Assembly (NCBI GenBank): GCA_011526565.1
Contig: WYBL01000049.1
Coordinates: forward strand, 1-64,000
Direction of reading: 5' to 3'
Source of the DNA: Acidobacteriota bacterium
GTDB taxonomy: Bacteria > Acidobacteriota > Vicinamibacteria > Fen-336
DNA length: 64,000 bases
Position 1 is the first letter of the stretch; every line of letters begins with the position of its first letter. The notes under the pieces were generated by a model. It had not been told where the DNA came from. It did no database searches and saw nothing but the letters and a program-made list of their open reading frames with translations. Below are positions 23,362 to 31,575 of this stretch, piece after piece. The position numbers and the translations under genes were made by a program.

Positions 23362-24077
23362 GGTGTCGCTGGATTCTCCGGGAAAGCGCCGCGCGGCGCC
23401 AACAGCCGCGGGCCGGCCTCGGGGCCGCAGTTGAACAGCAGGTCGACGACGGACAGCCCCGGCGCGAACGGCCCCGGCTGGCACTGCGGGTAGACGGGCG
23501 GGACGTAGTCGTCGAACTCGACCGCGATGCCGGCGGAGCGGAAGGTCCCGAGCTCGAGGTAGTCGCGGCCCAGCGGGCCGGAGAGGTAGGTGGTGGCGCC
23601 GAGGCCGCGGCACAGCTCGAGCACCAGCTCCGACTTGCGCCCCTGCGGCCGCAGCTCGGACGAGCGGCGCAGCGGCGTCCGCACCCCGAGCGCTTCGCTC
23701 AGGTAGCCGTTCACGTGCAGCAGCAGGTCGAGCAGCCGCGGCCAGGGCCGGGCGAAGACCTGCTCGAAGAAGGGGGCGTGGGCGGCGAAGTGCGGCGCGC
23801 GCGCATAGGCGAAGCGCAGAGTGTCCCACTGCTTGCGCGCCCAGCGGCCGTCGTCCGCGATCTCCAGCGCGTCGATCGCGACGCCGAAGCGGCCCGCGGT
23901 GCGCACCGGCACGGTCAGCCAGGCGGTGCCGCCCGCAGTCCGCACGCGGTTGCGGTTGACGAAGCTGTCCTTCTCGAACTGGACGTGGTCGAGCACCACG
24001 TGGAGGTCGGAGCGGGCGACGCGGTGGAAGTAGCCGGGCCACGGCAGCCAGGCGGGCTGGTTGATCGAGAGGATCAC
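23358..24077 (-). CDS. WbqC-family protein
   Basis: 239 residues matching WbqC from the first strand: VILSINQPAWLPWPGYFHRVARSDLHVVLDHVQFEKDSFVNRNRVR, then WLTVPVR, and DFDDYVPPVYPQ near the end. The family occurs in O-antigen and flagellin-glycan loci and is thought to act in modifying amino sugars, but the chemistry is not firmly established. The GTG start overlaps the TGA of the acetyltransferase-methyltransferase gene. With the deacetylase two genes downstream, it could help re-acylate a freed amine; this is inference. Confidence 0.85.
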   Translation of the reverse strand: MILSINQPAWLPWPGYFHRVARSDLHVVLDHVQFEKDSFVNRNRVRTAGGTAWLTVPVRTAGRFGVAIDALEIADDGRWARKQWDTLRFAYARAPHFAAHAPFFEQVFARPWPRLLDLLLHVNGYLSEALGVRTPLRRSSELRPQGRKSELVLELCRGLGATTYLSGPLGRDYLELGTFRSAGIAVEFDDYVPPVYPQCQPGPFAPGLSVVDLLFNCGPEAGPRLLAPRGAFPENPATP

Positions 24078-25165
24078 CGGAACAGGTACACGGTGAAGTC
24101 GCCCGGGTGGTAGTCGTGGCGCAGGGCGACCTTCGGCGTGAGCGAGCGGCAGAAGGCCAGCGTCTGCGCGGGATCGGCGCGGAACTCGCCGGGCGTGCCG
24201 CGGTCGCCCCACGCCGACAGCGCGTTGAACGCGGCGCCGCGGCGGCACAGCGCGTACAGGCGCGCGGCCGCGGCGCGCAGGAACTCGAGCGGCTGCACGC
24301 GGCGGTGGGCGAAGATGCCGGAGGCGACCACGCAGTCGAACCCGTCGCCGAGTTCGGAAGGCGGCTCCAGCACGCTGCCGCGCAGGAAGCGGGCGCCCGG
24401 CAGCCGGGCCGCGGCCGTCTCGACCATCGCCGGCGAGACGTCGAGCCCCGTGTAGTCGCACTCGATCGCGCGCTCGCGCAGGAACGCCAGCAGGTCGCCG
24501 GTGCCGCAGCCGACGTCGAGCAGCCGCGCGCCGCGCACGGGCAGGCCGTCGCACAGCACCTCGAAGCGGCGGCGCTGCGACTCGGCGCTGCCCCAGTCGA
24601 GCGCGCGGTGGGTGAGGCCGTGCTGGCGGACGAGCGCGTCGTAGTGGGCGGCGTTGCGCAGGTCGTCCTCCTCGAAGGACTCCTCCGCTGCCGCGGCCAC
24701 GGCCAGGCACTCGTGCTGCGCGGGCGTGTCGGGCCGCTGGCAGGGGCCGAAGCCGGCGCGCTCGAAGGCCTTGCGCCCGGCGGGGTTGTCGGAGCGGACC
24801 CAGGCGACCACGGTCAGCGGACCCCAGCGCCGGGCCGCCTCGACGACCCCCGCGCGGATCGCCTCGACGCCCAGGCCGCGGCCGGTGAAGGCTTCGACGA
24901 GGTAGGCGGAGACGACGGCCTCGCCCGCCTTCAGCAGCTCGAAGCGGACCTGGCCCGCCGGCACGCCGTCGACCTCGGCGATCAGCACCAGCCGCGCCGG
25001 GTTGCCGAGCGTGCGCCCGATCCAGGCGAGGTGCTCGTCCCAGCCGACCGGGCGCTGCGACGAGCTGCGGGCGAGGATGAAGGGGTCGTTGCGCCAGCGG
25101 AAGACGAGCGCGGCGTCTTCGACCCGGGCCCGGCGCAGGACGACCCGCCGCCGGTCGACGCTCAC
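24074..25165 (-). CDS. PseH-like GNAT acetyltransferase fused to a SAM methyltransferase
   Basis: 363 residues in two parts. Residues 8-140 are a GNAT N-acetyltransferase (VFRWRNDPFI, DEHLAWIGRTL, acetyl-CoA loop GRGLG at 95-99, NPAGRKAFERAGF). The RWRN and EHLAWI patterns fit PseH, which acetylates the 4-amino group after PseC. Residues about 200-330 are a class I methyltransferase (LLDVGCGTGDLLAFL, DYTGLDVSPAMV, FDCVVASGIFAH). The GNAT immediately after PseI in the operon makes PseH the probable role. The methyltransferase could methylate the same intermediate. The GTG start overlaps the PseI-methyltransferase stop. No frameshift separates the parts. Confidence 0.82.
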   Translation of the reverse strand: MSVDRRRVVLRRARVEDAALVFRWRNDPFILARSSSQRPVGWDEHLAWIGRTLGNPARLVLIAEVDGVPAGQVRFELLKAGEAVVSAYLVEAFTGRGLGVEAIRAGVVEAARRWGPLTVVAWVRSDNPAGRKAFERAGFGPCQRPDTPAQHECLAVAAAAEESFEEDDLRNAAHYDALVRQHGLTHRALDWGSAESQRRRFEVLCDGLPVRGARLLDVGCGTGDLLAFLRERAIECDYTGLDVSPAMVETAAARLPGARFLRGSVLEPPSELGDGFDCVVASGIFAHRRVQPLEFLRAAAARLYALCRRGAAFNALSAWGDRGTPGEFRADPAQTLAFCRSLTPKVALRHDYHPGDFTVYLFR

Positions 25166-26916
25166 GGCAGCCGCTCCGCGACCACCCGCCACTCGGCGTG
25201 GCGGCCGGCGTCGCCCGTCTCCTCGTCGAGCGCGAGGTGCTGGACCGACAGCAGGCGGAAGCGCCCGGCCAGCGCGTCGTCGACGTCCGCGCGCGACCAG
25301 AAGCGGATCGCGCCGGCGCCGACCGCGGTGCCGGCGGCGATGTCGCGCACGAGGCCGTCGGCCCCGCGCACGCCAGCCATCGCGCTCGCGTGGTCGGCCG
25401 CGTAGGGGTTGAGGAACAGCCGGCCGCCGGGGCGCAGCACGCGGGCGATCTCGGCGACCGCGCGGCGCGCGGCCTCGGCGCCGACGCAGCACAGCGAGCC
25501 GCGGTCGATCGCGAGGTCGGCGCAGCCGTCCGCGAACGGCAGCGCGGTGAAGTCGGCCACCTGCAGGTCGCCCTGGAAGCCCTCGCGGGCGAAGCGCTCG
25601 CGGGCCCGCGCGATCGCCGACGGGCTGCCGTCGACGCCCATCACCGCGAAGCCCTCGCGGGCCGCGAAGGCGAGGTTGGCGCCGGTGCCGCAGCCGACCT
25701 CGAGCACCGCCACCTCGTGGCGCGGGCGCTCGCGCGGCGCGTTCCGCATCACGAACGTGACGACCGCGTCCCACGGCCAGCGCTGGGCGTGGCCGGCGGA
25801 GTACTTGCGCTCCCAGACGGGATCGACGAGCTCGGCGGGAGCGGGCGGTGCGGTCGCCCCGGCGGCGCCAGCGGCGGCCGCGAGCGACGCGGGGAGCACC
25901 AGCGCGCCGCGCGCGAGGGGTGCTGCGAGCGCGCGCCCGAGCACCTCGTCCGCCTGATAGGGCTTGAGCCCCGTCGCAGGCCGGCGGTACGCGAGGTCCG
26001 GCTCGGCCAGCACGTGCCCGGCCGGCAGGTCGCGGGCGGCGACGATCGAGCGGTGGCACAGCGCCGCCAGTTCGGCCTCCGCCGGCGTCGGCACGAGCCG
26101 GGGACTGCCGAGCGCCTGCTCCATCTCGCGAATGCCGGCGACCAGCGCGCGCAGCGCGGCGGGGTCGGCGGAGAAGCGGTGGTCGGGCCCCGGCAGGTCG
26201 CGCGACAAGGTCACGTGCTTCTCGACGATGCAGGCGCCGAGGGCGACGGCGCCCAGCGCGCCCGTGATCCCGTCCGAGTGGTCGGAGAAGCCGATCGGGA
26301 TCGCGAAGCGCTCGCGGTACGCCGCGATCTTGCGCAGGTTGAGGCTGGCCGCCGGCGCGGGGTACTCCGAGACGCAGTGCAGCAGCGCCACGTCGCGGGC
26401 GCCGGCCGCGCGCAGGATCGAGATCGCCCGCGCCACGTCGGCCTCCGCGGCCATGCCGGAAGACAGGATCACGGGCAACCCGGTGCGGGCGACGTGGCGC
26501 AGCAGCGGGGCGTGGACCAGGTCGTCGGAGCCGATCTTGACGGCGCCCGCGCCCAGTCCGACCAGCAGGTCGACGGCCTCGACGTCGGCCGGCGTCGACA
26601 GCGGCACCAGGCCGCGGCGGCGGGCGTGGGCGAAGAGCTCCTCGTGGGCGGCGCGCGGCAGCTCCAGGCGCCGGAACATGTCGAGCATCGACTCGCGCAC
26701 GCGGCGGCCCTGCGACTCGTACTCGTAGGTCTCGCCCGTGTCGTTGACGAACTCGTCGGCGCGGAAGGTCTGGAACTTGACGCAGTCGGCGCCGCACTCC
26801 GCGGCCATGTCGATCATGCGCCGCGCCAGCTCGACGTCGCCGTTGTGGTTGACGCCCACCTCGGCGATCACGAAGCAGGGCGCGTCGGCCCCGATCCGCC
26901 GTCCTTCGATCTGCAC
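25162..26916 (-). CDS. pseI: Pseudaminate synthase (PseI/NeuB) fused to a SAM methyltransferase
   Basis: 584 residues. NeuB barrel at about 12-270 with all motifs intact: AEVGVNHNG, VKFQTF, VKIGSDD, SSGM, SDHSDG (211-216) and VEKH (231-234). SAF domain at about 280-345 (LPAGHVLAEPDLAYRRPATGL). A methyltransferase occupies about 365-584 (VLEVGCGTGANLAF, VMGVDGSPSA, FADGCADLAIDRGSLCCVG, ARVLRPGGRLFLNPY). PseI condenses the 6-deoxy-diacetamido-altrose with phosphoenolpyruvate to give pseudaminic acid. PseI rather than LegI is called from the PseB/C/F/G neighbours. The fusion suggests a methylated derivative. Starts at GTG directly after the PseG TAA. Confidence 0.88.
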   Translation of the reverse strand: MQIEGRRIGADAPCFVIAEVGVNHNGDVELARRMIDMAAECGADCVKFQTFRADEFVNDTGETYEYESQGRRVRESMLDMFRRLELPRAAHEELFAHARRRGLVPLSTPADVEAVDLLVGLGAGAVKIGSDDLVHAPLLRHVARTGLPVILSSGMAAEADVARAISILRAAGARDVALLHCVSEYPAPAASLNLRKIAAYRERFAIPIGFSDHSDGITGALGAVALGACIVEKHVTLSRDLPGPDHRFSADPAALRALVAGIREMEQALGSPRLVPTPAEAELAALCHRSIVAARDLPAGHVLAEPDLAYRRPATGLKPYQADEVLGRALAAPLARGALVLPASLAAAAGAAGATAPPAPAELVDPVWERKYSAGHAQRWPWDAVVTFVMRNAPRERPRHEVAVLEVGCGTGANLAFAAREGFAVMGVDGSPSAIARARERFAREGFQGDLQVADFTALPFADGCADLAIDRGSLCCVGAEAARRAVAEIARVLRPGGRLFLNPYAADHASAMAGVRGADGLVRDIAAGTAVGAGAIRFWSRADVDDALAGRFRLLSVQHLALDEETGDAGRHAEWRVVAERLP

Positions 26917-27918
26917 TTACGCTCCCCGGCGCGCGCCCGCCAGGGCCCGCACCCGCTCCGCCAGCCGCCGCGCGCCGTCGCCGTCGACGAGCCGCCGCTG
27001 GCGCTCGCGCATCGCCGCACGCGCTCCGGGGTCCGCCGCCCATCGGCGCAGCCGCTCGGCACCGTCCGCGACGCTGGTGGCGACGTCGCAGGCGCCCGCG
27101 GCGCGCAGGGCCTCGGCGCCCGGCGCCTGATTCTCCGCCAGAACCACGACCACCGCGCAGGCGCCGATCGCGCACACCTCGAGTGGCGTCACGCCGCCCG
27201 CGCACAGCGCGAGGTCGGCTTCGGCCAGCGCCGCGGGCAGGTCGCCCTTCGGCACGGCCTCGAGGCCGGGGTGGTGGGCCGCGAACGCACGGGCCTCGGC
27301 CAGTGCAGAGTCGCCGCCGGTGCAGAAGGCGCGCGCCCGCAGCGGCGCGCCGGCCAGCGCGCGCAGCGCGACGAGGGCCAGGTTCTCCGCGTCGTGGCCA
27401 CCGAAGGTGACGATCGCGAGCGGCGTCGCCGGCGCGGCCGAGCGCGCTGCCGCACGGACCCGCGCCTCCCGAACGTCGCGCCGCAGCGGCGCGTAGGCGA
27501 CGCCGGCCGCCACCTCGCGCGCCCCGTCGTAGCGCAGCGCTTCGCCGCCGGGGTTGGGGTTGATCGCGAGGTCGGCGGGGCCGCCGTGGCCGAGGTCGTC
27601 GAACACCGCGAGCGGTACTTCGGCCTGCAGCGCGGCACGCCAGGCGGGCGCGAAGGCGTAGCCGTCGAGGACGAACACGTCGGCGGCGCGGGCGGCCGCG
27701 CTGCTGGCCGCGAGGTCGGCCTCGCTGCCCGCCAGGCCTGCGATCGCGCTCACGGCGAGGCCCTCCGCGCGCCAGGCGTCGACGCTCGGGTCCGCGGGCG
27801 TCGCGGTCAGCAGCTCGGGCGTCGCGCCCTGCAGGGCGAGGGCCTGAGCCAGGCCGAGGCCGCGCATGACGTGGCCGGCGCCGGCCGCGCCCGCGTCCGC
27901 GCGATACAACACCCGCAT
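26917..27918 (-). CDS. pseG: PseG, UDP-2,4-diacetamido-2,4,6-trideoxy-beta-L-altropyranose hydrolase
   Basis: 333 residues. The N-terminus MRVLYRADAGAAGAGHVMRGLGLAQAL shows the PseG R-D-G-G-H-R-L pattern with its usual Gly-His. A GT-B-like fold follows (FDDLGHGGPADLAINPNPG, FGGHDAENLALVAL, CAGGVTPLEVCAIGACAVVVVLAENQ), close to the MurG-type fold of this UDP-sugar hydrolase. It releases UDP and the free sugar for PseI. The ATG (27918) shares one base with the upstream TGA. Full-length for the family. Confidence 0.85.
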   Translation of the reverse strand: MRVLYRADAGAAGAGHVMRGLGLAQALALQGATPELLTATPADPSVDAWRAEGLAVSAIAGLAGSEADLAASSAAARAADVFVLDGYAFAPAWRAALQAEVPLAVFDDLGHGGPADLAINPNPGGEALRYDGAREVAAGVAYAPLRRDVREARVRAAARSAAPATPLAIVTFGGHDAENLALVALRALAGAPLRARAFCTGGDSALAEARAFAAHHPGLEAVPKGDLPAALAEADLALCAGGVTPLEVCAIGACAVVVVLAENQAPGAEALRAAGACDVATSVADGAERLRRWAADPGARAAMRERQRRLVDGDGARRLAERVRALAGARRGA

Positions 27919-28610
27919 CAGCGGCCCGCGAGCCGCGCCGCCTCGCGCCGCAGCAGGTCCAGGTCCTCGATCGTGTCGATGTCGATCGAGCGCTCGCGCG
28001 GCATCGGATGGCCGACCAGAGTCGACCCGTAGAACGTCCGCTCGCGGCGGAAGGCGTCGGTGCGGCACCAGTAGGTGCTGCCGTTGTCGACCACCAGCCG
28101 CGGACGCTCTTCGCGCGGCAGGTCGACGAGCTCCGGCCACATCAGGCGCAGGTGGCCGTCCGCATCCTCGCGCAGGGCCTGCAGCGGGTTCTTCGCGTAC
28201 TCCGTCGTCGCCATCACGAACTCGGCGGCGCCCGGGACCAGCCGCGCGCGAGCGGCGCGGATGTCCGCGCCGCGGCGCAGCGCGGCGGTGGCCAGCAGGC
28301 AGCAGAACGCGGGCGGCAGCGCGCCCTCGGCCTCCAGGAAGTCGAGCGCGTGGAGGCAGACCTGGGCCATCGTCGCGCGGTCGCCGGCCAGCGGGTCGGG
28401 GCGGGCGAGGACCTCGGCGCCGGCGGCGCGCGCGATCTCGGCGATCGCCGCGTCTTCGGTGGAGACGATCACCCGCGCGAAGCAGCCGCTCTCGAGCGCG
28501 GCCTCGACGGTCCAGGCCAGCAGCGGGCGCCCGAGCAGGTCGGCGACGTTCTTGCGCGGCAGCCGCTTCGAGCCGCCGCGGGCGGGGACGATCGCGACCT
28601 CGGCGCTCAC
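27918..28610 (-). CDS. pseF: PseF, pseudaminic acid cytidylyltransferase
   Basis: 230 residues: the nucleotide-binding start VAIVPARGGSKRLPRKN, then GRPLLAWTVEAAL, FVMATTEYAKNPLQAL, and ERSIDIDTIEDLDL at the end. The TTEY-x-NPLQ motif and short length are typical of PseF versus the longer NeuA. It activates the nonulosonate as CMP-sugar. GTG start overlapping the PseC stop. Confidence 0.87.
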   Translation of the reverse strand: MSAEVAIVPARGGSKRLPRKNVADLLGRPLLAWTVEAALESGCFARVIVSTEDAAIAEIARAAGAEVLARPDPLAGDRATMAQVCLHALDFLEAEGALPPAFCCLLATAALRRGADIRAARARLVPGAAEFVMATTEYAKNPLQALREDADGHLRLMWPELVDLPREERPRLVVDNGSTYWCRTDAFRRERTFYGSTLVGHPMPRERSIDIDTIEDLDLLRREAARLAGR

Positions 28611-29809
28611 GCCCCGAGCGCGTCGCGCAGCGCCCCGACGACGCGGTCGACGTCCTCGTCGCCCATCGCGGGGAACAGCGGCAGCGACAGGCAGCGCTCG
28701 TAGTAGTGGCGGGCGCCCGGCAGCTCGGGCGCGCCGTAGCGGTGGCGGTAGTAGGGCTGCAGGTGGACGGGCAGGTAGTGGACCTGGCTGCCGACGCCGC
28801 GCGCGCGCAGTTCGTTCATCACGCGGGCGCGGCTGCGCTTCGCGGCGGCGAAGTCGATCCGCGCCGCGTAGAGGTGCCAGGCCGGGTGGCAGCCGGCAAC
28901 CCGCGCGGGCGGGAGCACCAGCGGCGCCAGGGGAGCCAGCAGCGCGTCGTAGCGATCGGCGAGCGCGCGGCGGCGGGCGACGAAGCGGTCCAGCTTGCGG
29001 AGCTGCGACAGCCCGAGCGCGCACTGGATGTCGCTGGCCCGGTAGTTGAAGCCGGGCTCGTGCATCTCGTAGTACCAGGGGTTGGCGCCGCCCTCGGGCG
29101 CGAAGCCCAGCTCGGCGCTCTCGAAGTCCTCGCTCTCGCGGACCATGCCGTGGCTGCGCAGCCGGGCCAGCCGCTTCGCGAGCGCCGGGTCGTTGGCGGT
29201 GACCGCGCCGCCTTCGCCCATCGCCACGGCCTTGACGGGGTGGAACGAGAAGACTGCCATGTCGGCGTGGCGGCAGCCGCCGACCGGATTCCCGTCGCCG
29301 TAGTCCGCGCCGAGCGCGTGGCAGGCGTCCTCGACGACGTGCAGGCCGTGGGCGCGGGCCGCGGCCTGCAGCGCCGCCGGGTCCGCGCACTGGCCGTTGA
29401 GGTGGACCGGGAACACGGCGCGCACGCGCAGGCCGGTCGCGCGGCGCATCGCCTCCTCGAGCTCCCGCGGGCCGAGCAACCCGGTGTCCGGGTCGACGTC
29501 CGCGAAGACCACCTCGGCCCCGGCGTGGCGCGGTCCGTTGGCGGTGGCGAGGAAAGTGAGGCTCGGCACCACGACGGCATCGCCCGGGCCGAGCCCGAGG
29601 GCGAGCGAAGCGAGGTGGAGGCCTGCCGTCGCGCTGCCGCAGGCGACCGCGAAACGGGCGCCCGTGCGCTCGCACAGCGCGGCCTCGAAGGCGGGCACGA
29701 CCGGGCCGGTGGTGAGGGCGTCGGAGCGCAGCACTGCGGCGACCGCCGCGACGTCGTCGTCCTCGATCAGGTGCCGGCCGTAGGGCAGGGCCGGCCCGCT
29801 GCCGCTCAC
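28607..29809 (-). CDS. pseC: PseC, UDP-4-amino-4,6-dideoxy-N-acetyl-beta-L-altrosamine transaminase
   Basis: 400-residue PLP-dependent DegT/DnrJ/EryC1/StrS aminotransferase: YGRHLIEDDDVAAVAAVLRSDALTTGP start, Gly/Thr cofactor region ACGSATAGLHLA, VVEDACHALGADY, and the Schiff-base lysine in FSFHPVKAVAMGEGG. C-terminal GVGSQVHYLPVHLQPYYR is typical of the family. It aminates C4 of the keto product of PseB. Starts with GTG overlapping the PseB TGA. Confidence 0.9.
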   Translation of the reverse strand: MSGSGPALPYGRHLIEDDDVAAVAAVLRSDALTTGPVVPAFEAALCERTGARFAVACGSATAGLHLASLALGLGPGDAVVVPSLTFLATANGPRHAGAEVVFADVDPDTGLLGPRELEEAMRRATGLRVRAVFPVHLNGQCADPAALQAAARAHGLHVVEDACHALGADYGDGNPVGGCRHADMAVFSFHPVKAVAMGEGGAVTANDPALAKRLARLRSHGMVRESEDFESAELGFAPEGGANPWYYEMHEPGFNYRASDIQCALGLSQLRKLDRFVARRRALADRYDALLAPLAPLVLPPARVAGCHPAWHLYAARIDFAAAKRSRARVMNELRARGVGSQVHYLPVHLQPYYRHRYGAPELPGARHYYERCLSLPLFPAMGDEDVDRVVGALRDALGA

Positions 29810-30846
29810 GCCGTCTCCGCGAGCAGCTCCGGAAAGCGCGCGGCGTCCACCCACTCGTCGTTGTTGTCGCTCGTGTACCGGAAGCCGTCGGGCAGCCGTT
29901 GCGCGCCGTCCTTCAGGTACGTCTCCCGCTCCCACCAGGCGAACGCCGGCTCGATCACGTAGCGGTCGCCGAGGTCGCAGGCCGTGCGGGCGTCGTCTTC
30001 GGTCAGGAGCGCCTCGTGGAGCTTCTCGCCGGGGCGGATGCCGACCACCGTGTGCTCGAGGTGGGGGGCCAGCGCGCGGGCCAGGTCGACGATCCGCATG
30101 GAGGGGATCTTGGGGACGAAGATCTCGCCGCCGTGCATCTGGGCCAGGCTCGACAGCACCAGGTCGACGCCCTGCTGCAGCGTGATCCAGAACCGCGTCA
30201 TCCGCGGGTCCGTGATCGGCAGCGGCCCCTGGCTCTTCGCGGCCAGCTCCCTGAAGAACGGCACGACGCTGCCGCGGGAGCCGACCACGTTCCCGTAGCG
30301 GACCACCGAGAAGCGGGTGCCGGCGCGGGCCGCGAGGTGGTTGGCGGCGACGAAGATCTTGTCGGCGGCCAGCTTGGAGGCGCCGTACAGGTTGACCGGG
30401 TTGACGGCCTTGTCCGAGGACAGCGCCACCACCCGCTTGACGCCGGCGTCGATCGCCGCCTGCACGACGTTCTCGGCGCCGAACACGTTGGTGCGCACGC
30501 ACTCGAACGGGTTGTACTCGGCGATCGGCACCTGCTTCATGGCCGCCGCGTGGATCACGTAGTCGACGCCGCGCATGGCCATCTTCAGCCGCTCGACGTC
30601 GCGCACGTCGCCGATGAAGTAGCGCAGGCAGGGGTGCTGCTCGGGGCTGAACAGGCGCGCCATCTCGAACTGCTTGAGCTCGTCGCGCGAGAACACGATC
30701 AGCCGCTGCGGGCGGTGGCGCTCGAGGACCGAGCGCACGAAGCGGTGGCCGAAGCTGCCGGTGCCGCCGGTGACGAGGATCGAGCGTCCCTCGAGGTCGG
30801 CGGCGGGCAGGGCGAAGCGGGCGGTGTCGTTCATCGGGCTCTTCAC
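29806..30846 (-). CDS. pseB: PseB, UDP-GlcNAc 4,6-dehydratase (inverting)
   Basis: 346 residues; SDR fold with NAD-binding TGGTGSFGHRF, active-site DKAVNPVNLYGASK (with the YxxxK pair), FSRDELKQFEM, MTRFWITLQQGVDLV and GIRPGEKLHE. These are hallmarks of PseB/FlaA1. It is the first gene of the pseudaminate operon. The track start is GTG 30846; ATG at 30834 is an equal alternative, and the 12-residue difference does not affect the fold. The divergent glycosyltransferase starts at 30887, leaving only about 40 bases for both promoters. Confidence 0.92.
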   Translation of the reverse strand: MKSPMNDTARFALPAADLEGRSILVTGGTGSFGHRFVRSVLERHRPQRLIVFSRDELKQFEMARLFSPEQHPCLRYFIGDVRDVERLKMAMRGVDYVIHAAAMKQVPIAEYNPFECVRTNVFGAENVVQAAIDAGVKRVVALSSDKAVNPVNLYGASKLAADKIFVAANHLAARAGTRFSVVRYGNVVGSRGSVVPFFRELAAKSQGPLPITDPRMTRFWITLQQGVDLVLSSLAQMHGGEIFVPKIPSMRIVDLARALAPHLEHTVVGIRPGEKLHEALLTEDDARTACDLGDRYVIEPAFAWWERETYLKDGAQRLPDGFRYTSDNNDEWVDAARFPELLAETA

Positions 30847-30867
30847 GCGGGCTCGCTAGTGTACAAT
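30842..30867 (+). promoter_or_regulatory. Weak promoter candidate between the divergent glycan operons
   Basis: TACAAT at 30862-30867 is close to a -10 TATAAT and is the only AT-rich stretch in the 40-bp gap. TTCACG at 30842 could be -35 but the spacer is only 14 bp. It may serve the plus-strand glycosyltransferase set. Confidence 0.3.
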
Positions 30868-30886
30868 CCGGCGCTCGAGCCTGCAC

Positions 30887-31567
30887 GTGATCCGCATCTT
30901 CATCGGCTACGACCCTCGTGAAGCGGCCGCGTTCGCCGTGCTCGCCCACTCCATCCACGCCCGCGCCTCGCGTCCGGTCTCGATCGCGCCGCTCCTGCTG
31001 TCGCAGCTCGGCGGCGTGCTTTGGCGCGAGCGGCACCCGCTGCAGTCGACCGATTTCTCCTTCTCCCGCTTCCTGGTGCCCTACCTGTGCGGCTACGAGG
31101 GCTGGGCGCTGTTCACCGACTGCGACATGCTGGTGATGGACGACGTCGCGAAGCTGTGGGAGCTGCGCGACGAGCGCTACGCCGTGCAGGTGGTCAAGCA
31201 CGAACACGTGCCGAAGGAGGACGTCAAGTTCCTCGGCCAGCCGCAGACCCGCTACGAGAAGAAGAACTGGTCGAGCGTGATGCTGTTCAACAACGCCCGC
31301 TGCAAGGCGCTGACGCCCGACTACGTGAACACCGCGACCGGCCTCGACCTGCACCGCTTCCGCTGGCTGGAGGACGAGGCGCTGATCGGCGCGCTGCCGC
31401 ACCGCTGGAACCACCTCGTGGGCTACGACGCGCCGACCCCCGGCGTCGCGCTGGCCCACTACACGATCGGCGGCCCGTACTTCCCGGAGTGGCGCGACTG
31501 CGAGTACTCCGCGGAGTGGCGCGCGGAACTCGCCGCGACGCTGCGCCCGCTCGACAGCAGCCAGTAG
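30887..31567 (+). CDS. Glycosyltransferase (GT8-like)
   Basis: 226 residues with IRIFIGYDPREAAAFAVLAHSIHARAS at the N-terminus, the metal-binding acidic patch ALFTDCDMLVMDD (D-x-D in DCD), WSSVMLFNNARC, and a C-terminal His/Gly region VALAHYTIGGPYFPEW. The pattern suits a retaining GT-A enzyme like GT8. The donor and acceptor are unknown. Start is GTG at 30887. First of four plus-strand glycan genes, spaced 8 bp from the next. Confidence 0.8.
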   Translation: MIRIFIGYDPREAAAFAVLAHSIHARASRPVSIAPLLLSQLGGVLWRERHPLQSTDFSFSRFLVPYLCGYEGWALFTDCDMLVMDDVAKLWELRDERYAVQVVKHEHVPKEDVKFLGQPQTRYEKKNWSSVMLFNNARCKALTPDYVNTATGLDLHRFRWLEDEALIGALPHRWNHLVGYDAPTPGVALAHYTIGGPYFPEWRDCEYSAEWRAELAATLRPLDSSQ

Positions 31568-31575
31568 GACGGCGG

